From an uncultured Lachnospiraceae bacterium (GTDB taxonomy: Bacteria; Bacillota; Clostridia; Lachnospirales; Lachnospiraceae), in assembly GCA_944381615.1 (NCBI GenBank), contig CALWLT010000002.1:1-42220 (forward strand): DNA of 42,220 nt, written 5' to 3'. Every line of letters begins with the position of its first letter. Within the stretch, counting starts at the first letter, position 1. Positions 1 to 8,382 of the stretch are shown here, piece after piece. The translations under genes were made by a program, and so were the position numbers. The notes below the pieces were generated by a model. That model saw only the letters and a list, made by a program, of their open reading frames with translations, did not search any database and was not told the origin of the DNA.

Positions 1-255
1 CCTTGATTGAATTTCAAAATTCCATTTTTGCTTCCCTGTCAGTTTTCTACGAATAAACGCTCGAATTAAGGAACTTAGGCCTTCAAATATCTTTCTTCGT
101 TGCTATCTTTATCCGAACTTATTGGAAATTTACTCATTTTTTGCTCACAATAACAAGACATCTGGAAAATATATTCTTATAAAAAATTCCACATGTCAGA
201 CGTTACTTTTTTATAAAAATGATATCTGCCTGCATATGTAATTTCTACTTTATCT
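1..255. other. AT-rich left edge, no confident gene
   Basis: No start-to-stop gene is supported here. On the minus strand one frame stays open from about position 90 to the left edge (reading KIFEGLSSLIRAFIRRKLTG onward) but has no usable ATG, GTG or TTG, so it may be a gene fragment or chance. An AT-rich inverted repeat (arms 177-186 and 207-216) lies just downstream of the transposase stop and could act as its terminator or be part of the IS end. The outer end of the IS was not located. Confidence 0.4.
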
Positions 256-1554
256 CTATCTGAAAAGTTGTGGTGTCAGAACCACTTTATCATGTTCAAT
301 CTTTTTTAATCCAAGTACTTTCAATAGCTTTTCTGAATTGAGAAGTTCTGCAAGCTCAAAGGGGGTTCGATTATTTAAGCTGGATCTGGCCGTACTGTTG
401 ATGTGATTGGCAAGTAGTGTCATATCCTTCTGTGTATATCCTTCTAATGACTGACCTTTGGCGAGAACCCGGCGGATATATTCATGATTCTTTTCCAGCT
501 TTGCTTTCTGCCATGACGCCAGTGGATCACAATAAAAAATTCGGGTCCTTTCCTGTCCGTTATCCGTCATTTCGAGAGATTTTGGATTTTTAAATTCAGA
601 TCCATTATCGGTCAATATTACCGGAAAACATTTACGGAATTCTTCCATCCCAAGTTTATCGGTCAGCTGATCGAATACGGCTTTAACACTTGCCTGCGTA
701 CAGTCCGGCATAAGAAATATTAACATTAAAGAAGTATTCCGCAGCAGCATGGTCATCATAACGCTTCCCTTCGTTCTGGCACCATGTACGGTATCCAATT
801 CCACAACATTTGCTTCACTATTCTTTTCCATATATGCAAGGAAATCTTTATAGGTGCGTCCCTCCCGGCAGGCGTAATCAATTTCAGGCTCTGTACGTTT
901 TCTTTTACGCGGTTTATACTTTACCTTTTTAGGGAGGTCAATATTTCTTGCGGTAAGAATGCCCATATCAATATAATTGTACAGAGTTTTCACGGAGCAG
1001 GGAATCTCATCCCTGTGTACCGCATAAATATGTGCAATCGATTGTCCCTGCTTCAGCAATGGAGTCAGCAGACAATCTAATTCATACAACTGCTCTCCTG
1101 TCAGCGAAATACCTTCCCTGGAGGCTTTCAATCGTTCCACATAAGATGACCAGGCAGATGTGGCCCTGTAATAAAAATGCGGTCTATGACAATCGTAGAC
1201 CATGCTGCAGCCATTGCAGACGTATGGTGCTCTGCGTGTATATCTGCAGCTGTCTGACCGGTATTCCGGGCAGACTTTCCTGCAGTCTGTCTTCCTGCAT
1301 CTGCAGCAATCTCTGTCCACCCTGCAGTCCTTACAAAGATGTTGAATCGGACACTGAAAGCGATTCATACAATCATTAACATTGCCGATCTTCTGTGAAT
1401 TTCCTATGCGATGCTTTCGTATTTCCTTTGATATAGTACTCTTATCTTTTCCGACCTCTTCTGCAATCCTGGTCAGCGTATAACCATGATTCAATCCTTC
1501 CTCAATGGTGTACCTGTCCTGTAAAGTAAGATGCTTCTGATATCTGGAGTCCAT
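256..1554 (-). CDS. IS30-family transposase
   Basis: DDE transposase of 432 residues. The N-terminus holds an IS30-type helix-turn-helix (about residues 9-48, with KDKSTISKEIRKHR). A cysteine-rich segment follows (about 62-122, thirteen Cys, probably metal-binding). The catalytic core shows D254 (VELDTVHG), D316 (ILTDNGSEF) and E354 (KLEKNHEYIRR), in the order and spacing expected for IS30. The length is somewhat above the classical IS30 protein because of the Cys-rich insert. The gene is intact, with an ATG start. It is far less GC-rich than the host genes to its right, consistent with acquisition. I could not match terminal inverted repeats or a target duplication by eye, so element borders are open. 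Confidence 0.93.
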   Translation of the reverse strand: MDSRYQKHLTLQDRYTIEEGLNHGYTLTRIAEEVGKDKSTISKEIRKHRIGNSQKIGNVNDCMNRFQCPIQHLCKDCRVDRDCCRCRKTDCRKVCPEYRSDSCRYTRRAPYVCNGCSMVYDCHRPHFYYRATSAWSSYVERLKASREGISLTGEQLYELDCLLTPLLKQGQSIAHIYAVHRDEIPCSVKTLYNYIDMGILTARNIDLPKKVKYKPRKRKRTEPEIDYACREGRTYKDFLAYMEKNSEANVVELDTVHGARTKGSVMMTMLLRNTSLMLIFLMPDCTQASVKAVFDQLTDKLGMEEFRKCFPVILTDNGSEFKNPKSLEMTDNGQERTRIFYCDPLASWQKAKLEKNHEYIRRVLAKGQSLEGYTQKDMTLLANHINSTARSSLNNRTPFELAELLNSEKLLKVLGLKKIEHDKVVLTPQLFR

Positions 1555-1667
1555 TCCAACCCTCCTGTCCGCAGGCAGTTATCCTGCCAATAGTATAAAG
1601 GATTGTAAGTATTCCGGACAACATGACATTTATAGTCTGGTAACAGAAAATCGTTTCATACCTGACA

Positions 1668-1817
1668 TAATTCTGCTTCGGAAAGGATACTTGTATTGAC
1701 GCCATTAGTCAAGCCTGCTTCGCACCGCTTTTGCGGCAAGGGCTGGACAAATGACGTCAATACAAGGAACAAACGCCTAAGCAGAATTAAGCCGATTTCC
1801 GACATCCGATATGTCGG
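1668..1817. repeat. large imperfect inverted repeat, possible MITE or structured RNA
   Basis: Nested complementary arms are visible: 1668-1678 with 1779-1789 (11 bp perfect), 1690-1701 with 1755-1766 (12 bp perfect, extended by further interrupted pairing to about 1715/1741), and an inner CCGC-TTTT-GCGG hairpin at 1725-1736. A separate 7-bp hairpin follows (1799-1805 with 1811-1817). Short open frames crossing it have no family resemblance. It sits upstream of the IS30 transposase start and may be part of that element's flank, a non-autonomous element, or a transcribed structure. Confidence 0.5.
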
Positions 1818-2058
1818 AGCCCCCAGACGAAAATAACCAGATTGCAACAGTAAGCTCCACTTTTTATCCAAAAGTTAATTCTACAAATTTGAAAGACTAA
1901 TTTCCAGAATTTCAGGAAAATAGATTTATAAATTACATTTAAGGCCGCATTAAAAAACTTTTAAAAACAGGGAAATTTAAAACCTCTGTGGAATTTAACT
2001 CTGCACTGGAATTTAAAATTTCAAGTTAGCTCTTTTTCTTTTTTTAGGGGATAAATTT
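1818..2058. other. AT-rich spacer without a gene
   Basis: No supported coding frame. The stretch contains three loosely repeated GGAATTTAA-like words between about 1970 and 2020 and a T-rich run near 2030-2045 just before the 18-bp hairpin. Confidence 0.4.
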
Positions 2059-2102
2059 CAGGGGCAGTTGTGACTCAAGCGAGTCACAACTGCCCCTGTT
2101 TT
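2059..2102. terminator. strong hairpin terminator
   Basis: Perfect 18-bp stem (2059-2076 with 2081-2098) around the loop AAGC, followed on the plus strand by TTTT. On the minus strand the stem is followed by a weaker AAATTTAT stretch. It lies about 85 bp beyond the stop of the minus-strand flavoprotein gene and probably ends that transcript, possibly acting in both directions. Confidence 0.75.
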
Positions 2103-2187
2103 GGACTATCTATTTCCCGACAGCCCCTTGTTTAAAATGTGGTCCGATCGTTTTTCTGCAGAAGAATCAGGCGGAATGTCCGGCGAT

Positions 2188-2805
2188 TTACCGGATAAAA
2201 TTGGTCTTGCAGGGCGCTTCTTTTTCCGGGAGGCCGTACTGCGCCCGACCGAGGGCAATGCTCTTGATCAGAAAGGCCATATTGCGGGCCAGGGTGCGCA
2301 TCGTCTGCAGGCCCTCTTCATCGCGGGAAGCTTCTCCGGGCGCCGCTCCGTGGACGCCGTTCCAGTACTGACTGGAGGCGACCGGCATGCCGGAGATCGT
2401 AAAATATTTGTTCAGCTCGTCATAGGTTGCGGTCAGGCCGCCGCGGCGGGCCACCGCTACGCTGGCGCCTACCTTCATGGTTTTGTCAAAGGGGGCGCTG
2501 TAGAAGAGCCGGTCAAGGAACGAGATCAGTGTGCCGTTGGCGGAAGCGTAGTAGACGGGGCTGGCGATAACCAGGCCGTCGCTCTCTTCAAAGACGGCGG
2601 CCGCCTGATTGACCGCGTCGTCAAAGGCGCATTTCCCGTTCTTTTTGCAGGATCCGCAGGCAATGCAGCCGCGGATGGCCTCGGTCCCGAGACAGACCGT
2701 CTGTGTTTCCATGCCCTCTGAGCGAAAGATCTGTTCCATCTCTTTCAGGGCGATCGCCGTGTTGCCCTCCTTATGCGGGCTTCCGTTTATCATCAGGATT
2801 TTCAT
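2188..2805 (-). CDS. NADPH-dependent FMN reductase / flavodoxin-like protein
   Basis: Protein of 205 residues with the flavodoxin-like fold of the FMN_red family. The N-terminal strand and phosphate loop are clear (MKILMINGSPHKEGNTAIA, binding FMN phosphate). A CxxCxxC-type motif follows (CIACGSCKKNGKC, about residues 46-58), as in iron-sulfur flavoprotein-like members. Next come the VIASPVYYASANGTLISFLDR segment, typical of the family, and a GG-T region near residue 122. Members reduce flavins, quinones or other acceptors with NAD(P)H; the substrate cannot be read from sequence. A good ribosome site (AAGGAGT) precedes the ATG. It is transcribed away from rpoN, so the two genes are divergent. 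Confidence 0.85.
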   Translation of the reverse strand: MKILMINGSPHKEGNTAIALKEMEQIFRSEGMETQTVCLGTEAIRGCIACGSCKKNGKCAFDDAVNQAAAVFEESDGLVIASPVYYASANGTLISFLDRLFYSAPFDKTMKVGASVAVARRGGLTATYDELNKYFTISGMPVASSQYWNGVHGAAPGEASRDEEGLQTMRTLARNMAFLIKSIALGRAQYGLPEKEAPCKTNFIR

Positions 2806-2860
2806 GGTTACGACTCCTTTCTCTTTGCCGGATTTATGCGGCGGCCGGTTTTACAGACCT

Positions 2861-2866
2861 ATTATA
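2861..2866 (-). promoter_or_regulatory. extended -10 promoter for the flavoprotein gene
   Basis: On the minus strand TGC-TATAAT forms a consensus extended -10 box. No convincing -35 hexamer is seen at the expected distance, which extended -10 promoters tolerate. The start codon is about 55 bp downstream. Confidence 0.55.
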
Positions 2867-2884
2867 GCACGGTTTAAGTTCTCC

Positions 2885-2913
2885 TTGCCCATCTTTTTTG
2901 TTTCTGCTATACT
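2885..2913 (+). promoter_or_regulatory. SigA-type promoter upstream of rpoN
   Basis: TTGCCC (2885-2890), a 17-bp spacer, then TATACT (2908-2913) preceded by TGC, an extended -10 box. It would give rpoN a leader of about 200 nt. It is divergent from, and only about 20 bp away from, the flavoprotein promoter, so the two may share control. Confidence 0.6.
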
Positions 2914-2997
2914 TTTTTCAAAGCATATATTTCTTTACGATTCAAGCCATGGCGCGTCTGTTTTCCAGTCATTCATTCAGAAAATCTATGCTTTTAA

Positions 2998-3117
2998 AAT
3001 TCAGAAAAAGAAAAAGCAGGAGATTTTCGGATCGCGGCAGAGTTGGAGGAAGAGGCGTCCGCGATCGAGGAAGTGGTCCGCCTGCTGAAAACGGCAGAGG
3101 AAACGTACAGGAGATGA
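2998..3117 (+). other. short protein-like open stretch in the rpoN leader
   Basis: After a TAA at 2995-2997 one frame stays open for 39 codons to the TGA at 3115-3117. It reads like the charged helical C-terminus of a protein (AAELEEEASAIEEVVRLLK). There is no ATG or GTG; one internal TTG exists without a good ribosome site. It may be a gene remnant or a non-translated leader that happens to look coding. I do not recognise a family. Confidence 0.25.
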
Positions 3118-3123
3118 GACGGA

Positions 3124-4533
3124 ATGGAACTGAGGCAGGAGCTGGGGCTTAAGCAGACGCTTTCACAGAATATGATACTCTCGGCGAAAATCCTGCAGAT
3201 GGGGCAGCTGGAGCTGCGGGAGTATCTGGAAAACCTGCAGCTGGAAAATCCGGTTATAGAGCTTAAGGAGCCGGAGCGGGCGGACGGTCCGGACCGGGAA
3301 CGTCTGCTGCGCCGCCTGGAGGAGCTGAGCCGTCTGGACCGGCAGAACAGCCAGTATTATCAGGAAGAGGAAGAGGAGCTGCGCCGTTTTGAGCCGGGGA
3401 CAAAAGCGCCGGGGCTGACGGAATCGCTGACGGAGCAGATTCTGGTTTTTTCTCTGCCGGAGAAGGAAGAGCGGTTTCTGCGGTTTTTGATCCAGAATCT
3501 GGATCCGGACGGATATCTGCGGGGAGATTTTCCGGCGCTGTGCGCCCGGCAGGGCGTTTCAGAGGAGGAGGGAGAGCGGATCTGGCGCCTGTTTAGCCGG
3601 TTGGAGCCGAAGGGCGTGGGAGCGCGTTCTCTGCGGGAGTGTCTGCTGATGCAGCTGGAGCCGCCGTGCGGGGCGCCGGAAGCGGCGAGAAAGCGGGCGG
3701 TGCGGATGGTCTCAGAATGTCTGGAGGAGCTCGGCAAAAATCAGATGAGGCAGATCGCGAAGAAGCTGGGCTGCCGCCTGGAGGAGGCGGTACAGGCGGG
3801 GGAGCTGATCCGGAGCCTGAATCCCAGGCCGGGCGGCGGATTTCCGGGGGGAAGTTATGAGCGCTATCTGATTCCGGACGTGGTGGTGGAGGAAAAAAAC
3901 GGCGTTTTGACGGTGCGGCCCGGGGATGCTGCCTGCCCGTCGGTGCATTTTAATTCGTATTATCTTTCCCTGCTGAAAAGCGGGGAGTCGCCGGAGGCGG
4001 AAGCCTATATCCGGGGAAAGATCCGGCAGGCGCAGTGGGCCTGCCGCTGCGTACAGCAGCGGCAGCAGACGCTTCTTCGCCTGGCAGAGGAGATTCTCCT
4101 GGCACAGCGGGATTTTTTTGAGTCGGGGAGAGAAAGGCTGGCGGGGTGGACGCAGAAGGAGGCGGCCGCGCGCCTGGGCGTGAACGAGTCGACGGTCAGC
4201 CGCGCCGTGCGGGATAAGTATCTGCAGTGCCGCTGGGGCGTTTTTCCGCTCTCCTTTTTCTTTTCCCGCGGCGCGCAGCGGGAGGATGGGCCGGGAGGCG
4301 AAAGCGGGCCGGGCCGGGAGAAGGAAAGAGGCGCGGGCGCTTCGGCGGAGGCCGTGAAGGAGCGGCTGCGCCGTCTGATGGAGCGGGAGGACAAAAGAAA
4401 GCCGCTCAGCGACCGGCGGCTTGCAGAGGAGCTGGAAAGAGAAGGGATTTCGATCTCCCGGCGCACGGTGGCCAAATACCGCGAGGCGATGGGAATCGGG
4501 GACGCCTCGGCGCGGAAGCGTTTTGCGCCGTAG
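3124..4533 (+). CDS. rpoN: RNA polymerase sigma-54 factor RpoN
   Basis: Sigma-54 recruits RNA polymerase to -24/-12 promoters and needs an AAA+ activator to open them. The 469-residue protein shows the Gln/Leu-rich region I at the N-terminus (LGLKQTLSQNMILSAKILQM), the core-binding middle, a helix-turn-helix at about 345-364 (QKEAAARLGVNESTVSRAV) and the diagnostic RpoN box at 445-454 (SRRTVAKYRE). A Gly/Arg/Glu-rich low-complexity insert lies at about 380-410, between the helix-turn-helix and the RpoN box. The ATG has an AGGAG site about 9 bp upstream. addB starts 45 bp after the stop, so rpoN-addB-addA is probably one transcript. No AAA+ activator gene is in this window, so its regulon here is unknown. 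Confidence 0.96.
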   Translation: MELRQELGLKQTLSQNMILSAKILQMGQLELREYLENLQLENPVIELKEPERADGPDRERLLRRLEELSRLDRQNSQYYQEEEEELRRFEPGTKAPGLTESLTEQILVFSLPEKEERFLRFLIQNLDPDGYLRGDFPALCARQGVSEEEGERIWRLFSRLEPKGVGARSLRECLLMQLEPPCGAPEAARKRAVRMVSECLEELGKNQMRQIAKKLGCRLEEAVQAGELIRSLNPRPGGGFPGGSYERYLIPDVVVEEKNGVLTVRPGDAACPSVHFNSYYLSLLKSGESPEAEAYIRGKIRQAQWACRCVQQRQQTLLRLAEEILLAQRDFFESGRERLAGWTQKEAAARLGVNESTVSRAVRDKYLQCRWGVFPLSFFFSRGAQREDGPGGESGPGREKERGAGASAEAVKERLRRLMEREDKRKPLSDRRLAEELEREGISISRRTVAKYREAMGIGDASARKRFAP

Positions 4534-4578
4534 GCGCGCAGGCAGCACAGACAGAAAAAGACAGGAGGGCCGGCAGGC

Positions 4579-7500
4579 ATGGCATTACAGTTTCTGATCG
4601 GCGGATCCGGTTCGGGAAAGACCAGGCGTCTTTATGAGGACCTGATCCGGGAATCGATCCGGGAGCCGCAGACGCATTTTTTTGCGATCGTACCGGAGCA
4701 GTCTACGATGCAGACGCAGAAGGAAATCGTAGAGCTGCACCCGGGCCACGGCGTGATGAACATCGATATCGTCAGCTTTGAGCGCCTGGCCTGGCGTATT
4801 TTTGAAGAGCTGGCGGTGGAGAGCCTGGCGGTTCTGGACGACATGGGAAAATCCATGGTGCTGAGAAGAGTGGCGTCCGGCGTGCGAAAGGATCTGCGGA
4901 TTTACGGAAGCCGTCTCGATAAGAATGGAATGATCGGGGAGCTCAAGTCCGTGCTGTCGGAATTTTTTCAGTACGGGATCACGAAGGAACAGCTTGGCGG
5001 CCTGGCGGATGAGGAGACGAATCCGCTGCTCTCGCAGAAACTAAGGGATCTGCAGACGCTGTTTTCGGCGTTTCGCGATTACACGGAAAACCGCGTGATG
5101 GTCAAGGAAGAAATCCTGAGCCTTTTGTGCGAGGTGCTGCCCCGCTCGGAGCTGATCCGCGGAAGCGTCGTGACGCTGGATGGATATACGGGATTTACGC
5201 CGGTCCAGTACCGGCTTCTGGAGCTGCTTTTGTCGCTGTGCAGAAAGGTTACGGTTACGATTACCATGGATCCGGAAGAGGCCCCGTACCGGGAGAGCGG
5301 AGAGGAGGAGCTGTTTCATCTGAGCCGCCACACGGTCTGCCGCCTGATCGATCTGGCGTCGCGGACAGGCTGCGGCCGGGAGCGGGATATTCTGCTGACC
5401 GGGAAGCCGTTCTGGCGTTTCCGGGAAAGCCCGGAGCTTCAGTTTATCGAGGAGGAGCTGTTCCGCTACGGCTCTGCGGTATACCGCGGCAAGGGGCAGC
5501 CGGAGAGCCTGTTTCTCTGCCAGGCCGCGGATCCGATGGGGGAGGTCCGTTTCCTCTGCGGCGAGATCGGGCGGCTTGTCCTGGAGCAGGGAATCCGTTA
5601 CCGGGAAATCGCGGTTCTCACCGGGGATCTGGAGACATACTCGAAGGAGATCGTCCGCCAGTTCCGGGAGAACGGGATTCCCTGTTTTATCGACGATAAG
5701 AAGAGTATCATAGCCAACCCGCTGGTAGAGCTGATCCGGGCGGCGCTGGAGGTCCTGCAGACGAATTTTTCCTATGAAGCGGTCTTTCGCTTCCTGAAAA
5801 CGGGGCTGGCGCTGCCGCTTCCCGGGCTGGAAGAGCCGGCGGCGGAGGAAGGGGCTGTGGCCGGGGAAGCTGCGGCAGAAGCGGCTGCGGCCGGGGAGCC
5901 TGCGGCGACTGCGGCGGCGGAAGCCGGGGCGGGGACAGCCGGCGGAGAAAGCCGGCAGCAGGAGCTTCTGTTTCGCCTGGAAAATTATGTGCTGGCGCTG
6001 GGAATCCGGGGCTTCGGGCGCTGGAATGCCGGCTGGGATCAGGGGTATCCCGGCGGGGAACTGGTCAATCTGGAGGAGCTGAACCGCTTCCGTGAGGCCA
6101 TCATGCGGCCGTTTCTCGCGCTGAAGGAGGTTTTCTCCTGGCGCGGCGTGACTGTGCGGGAGAGGATCGAAGCTCTGGTGCGGTTTCTGGAAGAGCTCAA
6201 AGCGGAACAGAAGCTGGAGGCGATGCGGCAACAGTTTGCGGCGGCTGGAGAGGTGGAGCTGGAAAAAGAGTACGCGCAGATCTACGGGCTGGTCCTGGAG
6301 CTGTTTGACCGGATCACAGCGCTCCTGGGCGATGAAAAAACCGGAAGAGAGGAATTTTCCGGGATTCTGGACGCCGGGTTTTCCGAGATCCGGGTGGGGC
6401 GGATCCCGGCGGTCATCGACCGCGTGGTCGTGGGCGATCTCATGCGTACGAGGCTTTCCCACATCAGGGTCCTGTTCTTTGTCGGCGTCAACGACGGAAT
6501 TGTACCGGCCGCCCCGGCCCGCGGCGCGATCCTGACCGAGGCGGAGCGGCGCATCCTGCGGGAAAAAAACGTGGAGCTGGCGCCGACGGCCAGGGAGGAA
6601 AGCTTTTTGCAGCGGTTCTATCTGTATCTGGCGCTGACGCGCCCGTCCCGGCGGCTGTATCTCTCCTGCGCGGCCTGCTCGGCCGACGGGAAGGCGCTGC
6701 GGCCCTCGGGCCTGATCGGCCAGCTCCTGCGCCTGTTTCCGGAGAAACGGCTGCGCACGCCGGATGAGAAAAAGCTGGCCCGCTTTCTGCCGGCGCTGGG
6801 GCGTTCCTGGCTGATTTCGCAGCTTGGGGACTGGGAGGAGAAACAGACGGATCCGGATTTTCTGGATGCGCTTGCCGCTTCCTGCCGCACGGAGGCGGGA
6901 AGACAGGAGATGGAGCGCCTGATCGGGGCGGCGTTTTATTCCAGTGCGGAGAGGGGGATCGGGCGGCTGGCCGCGCGCGAGCTTTACGGCCCCGTGCTCT
7001 ACGGGAGCGTGACCCGCATGGAGCTTTATGCCTCCTGCGCCTATGCGCATTTTCTGGCGTACGGCCTGGAACTGCAGGAGCGTACGGTTTACGAGCTGGC
7101 GGCCGCCGACATCGGGACGCTGTTTCACCGGGTCATCGACGGCTATTTTAGGCGCGCGAAAGAGGAGGGCCGATCGGTCCGCCAGATCGGGGAGGAGGAA
7201 CAGAAACGGCTGGTGGCGGAGTGCGTGGCGTCGGAGGCGGAGCGCTACGGTAATACGATTTTAAAAAGCAGCTTCCGCAACCGGTATCTGACCAGGAAGC
7301 TGGAGCGCATCGCGGACCGGACGATCTGGGCGCTGACGGAACAGCTCAGGCAGGGCGATTTTGAGCCGGCCGGCTTTGAGGTGCGCTTTTCGCCGGCGGA
7401 TCAGCTGAAGGCCATGAAGATCCCGCTTTCACAGGACGAGGCCGTCCAGCTCCAGGGGCGGATTGACCGCCTGGACGTGTGTGAAGAAGACGATGCGGTC

Positions 7501-8382
7501 TACGTCTCCATCATCGATTACAAGACGGGAAACAGGAAATTTGATCTGGCGGAAATTTACCGCGGGCTGCAGCTGCAGCTGGTGGTTTATATGGACGCGG
7601 CGCTGGAAAAGACGGGGCGGCGTTATCCGGAGAAGCGGATCATACCCGCGGGGATTTTCTATTATCACATCGAGGATCCGCTGATTGAGCGGGAGCGGGA
7701 AGCGGATGAGGAACACAGGCGGGAAGAAATCCTCAGGCGGCTGCGCATGAACGGGCTGGCCAATGCCGATCGGGAAGCGCTGGGACATCTGGATCGCCGT
7801 CTCGGCGGCGGGGCGGCGGACGCGGATTCAACCGTGATTCCCGTCGCCGTGAAGAACGGCCAGATTTCTGAACGCCGCTCTCTGGCGGCGGAAGGGGCGC
7901 GTTTTGCCGTGCTGGGAGATTACGTGCGCCGGAAGATTGGCTCCATGGGCCGGGAGATCCTGGACGGGAGGATTGCTGTGTCGCCGTACAAAAACGGGGC
8001 GCGCACGGCCTGCGATTACTGCCCGTACCATGCGGTCTGCGGGTTTGATCCGCGGACCGGCGGGGCTTCATACCGGCGGTTTCCCGCCCTGAACCCGGAA
8101 GAGATCTGGGAGAAGATGGGAGAAGGCGGGAAAGCGGCCGGGCCGGGAGCGCAGGCAGAAGAAAGCGGGAAAGCGGCCGGGCCGGAAGCGCAGGCAGAAG
8201 AAAGCGGGAAAGCGGCCGGGGCGGAAGCGCAGGCAGAAGAAGGCGGGAAAGCGGCCGGGACGGGAGCGCAGGCAGAGGAAGGCGGGAAAGCGGCCGGGCC
8301 GGGAGCGCGGACGGGACGAAGAAAGAAGGGAGAGACGTCAGATGGCGGTAAGCTGGACCAGGCAGCAGAGGCAGGTCATTGA
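4579..8382 (+). CDS. addB: ATP-dependent helicase/nuclease subunit B
   Basis: AddB pairs with AddA to resect double-strand breaks up to a Chi site for RecA loading. The protein has 1267 residues, long for the family. A Walker A-like motif is at 8-15 (GGSGSGKT). The C-terminal nuclease has D980 and K982 (IIDYKTG). Four cysteines, C820 with C1145, C1148 and C1154, form the expected [4Fe-4S] staple around that nuclease domain. Two unusual low-complexity segments explain the extra length: an Ala/Glu-rich insert at about 415-455 and a tail of five 13-residue repeats after residue 1182. The ATG follows AGGAGG. The end overlaps addA by 41 bp, implying translational coupling. Confidence 0.97.
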   Translation: MALQFLIGGSGSGKTRRLYEDLIRESIREPQTHFFAIVPEQSTMQTQKEIVELHPGHGVMNIDIVSFERLAWRIFEELAVESLAVLDDMGKSMVLRRVASGVRKDLRIYGSRLDKNGMIGELKSVLSEFFQYGITKEQLGGLADEETNPLLSQKLRDLQTLFSAFRDYTENRVMVKEEILSLLCEVLPRSELIRGSVVTLDGYTGFTPVQYRLLELLLSLCRKVTVTITMDPEEAPYRESGEEELFHLSRHTVCRLIDLASRTGCGRERDILLTGKPFWRFRESPELQFIEEELFRYGSAVYRGKGQPESLFLCQAADPMGEVRFLCGEIGRLVLEQGIRYREIAVLTGDLETYSKEIVRQFRENGIPCFIDDKKSIIANPLVELIRAALEVLQTNFSYEAVFRFLKTGLALPLPGLEEPAAEEGAVAGEAAAEAAAAGEPAATAAAEAGAGTAGGESRQQELLFRLENYVLALGIRGFGRWNAGWDQGYPGGELVNLEELNRFREAIMRPFLALKEVFSWRGVTVRERIEALVRFLEELKAEQKLEAMRQQFAAAGEVELEKEYAQIYGLVLELFDRITALLGDEKTGREEFSGILDAGFSEIRVGRIPAVIDRVVVGDLMRTRLSHIRVLFFVGVNDGIVPAAPARGAILTEAERRILREKNVELAPTAREESFLQRFYLYLALTRPSRRLYLSCAACSADGKALRPSGLIGQLLRLFPEKRLRTPDEKKLARFLPALGRSWLISQLGDWEEKQTDPDFLDALAASCRTEAGRQEMERLIGAAFYSSAERGIGRLAARELYGPVLYGSVTRMELYASCAYAHFLAYGLELQERTVYELAAADIGTLFHRVIDGYFRRAKEEGRSVRQIGEEEQKRLVAECVASEAERYGNTILKSSFRNRYLTRKLERIADRTIWALTEQLRQGDFEPAGFEVRFSPADQLKAMKIPLSQDEAVQLQGRIDRLDVCEEDDAVYVSIIDYKTGNRKFDLAEIYRGLQLQLVVYMDAALEKTGRRYPEKRIIPAGIFYYHIEDPLIEREREADEEHRREEILRRLRMNGLANADREALGHLDRRLGGGAADADSTVIPVAVKNGQISERRSLAAEGARFAVLGDYVRRKIGSMGREILDGRIAVSPYKNGARTACDYCPYHAVCGFDPRTGGASYRRFPALNPEEIWEKMGEGGKAAGPGAQAEESGKAAGPEAQAEESGKAAGAEAQAEEGGKAAGTGAQAEEGGKAAGPGARTGRRKKGETSDGGKLDQAAEAGH
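8125..8319 (+). repeat. 39-bp tandem repeat, 5 copies, in the addB tail
   Basis: Units start at 8125, 8164, 8203, 8242 and 8281, each 39 bp, encoding GKAAGPGAQAEES-like 13-residue repeats. The last copy degenerates. The array lies after the Fe-S cysteines, so it is outside the conserved enzyme, just before the addA start at 8342. Confidence 0.95.

Noticed and set aside
1656..1871. 71-codon minus-strand frame
   Set aside because: It runs across the nested inverted repeats and has no family resemblance.
2101..2721. 206-codon plus-strand frame opposite the flavoprotein
   Set aside because: Starts in the terminator loop region, no ribosome site, and mirrors a gene with clear FMN-binding motifs.
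5041..7128. 695-codon minus-strand open frame opposite addB
   Set aside because: Arg/Gln/Pro-rich, no family signature, and opposite a gene with all AddB motifs; it is a shadow of GC-rich codon use. The same applies to 9356-10810, 12118-14373, 17610-19106, 22434-23939 and 35965-37518.
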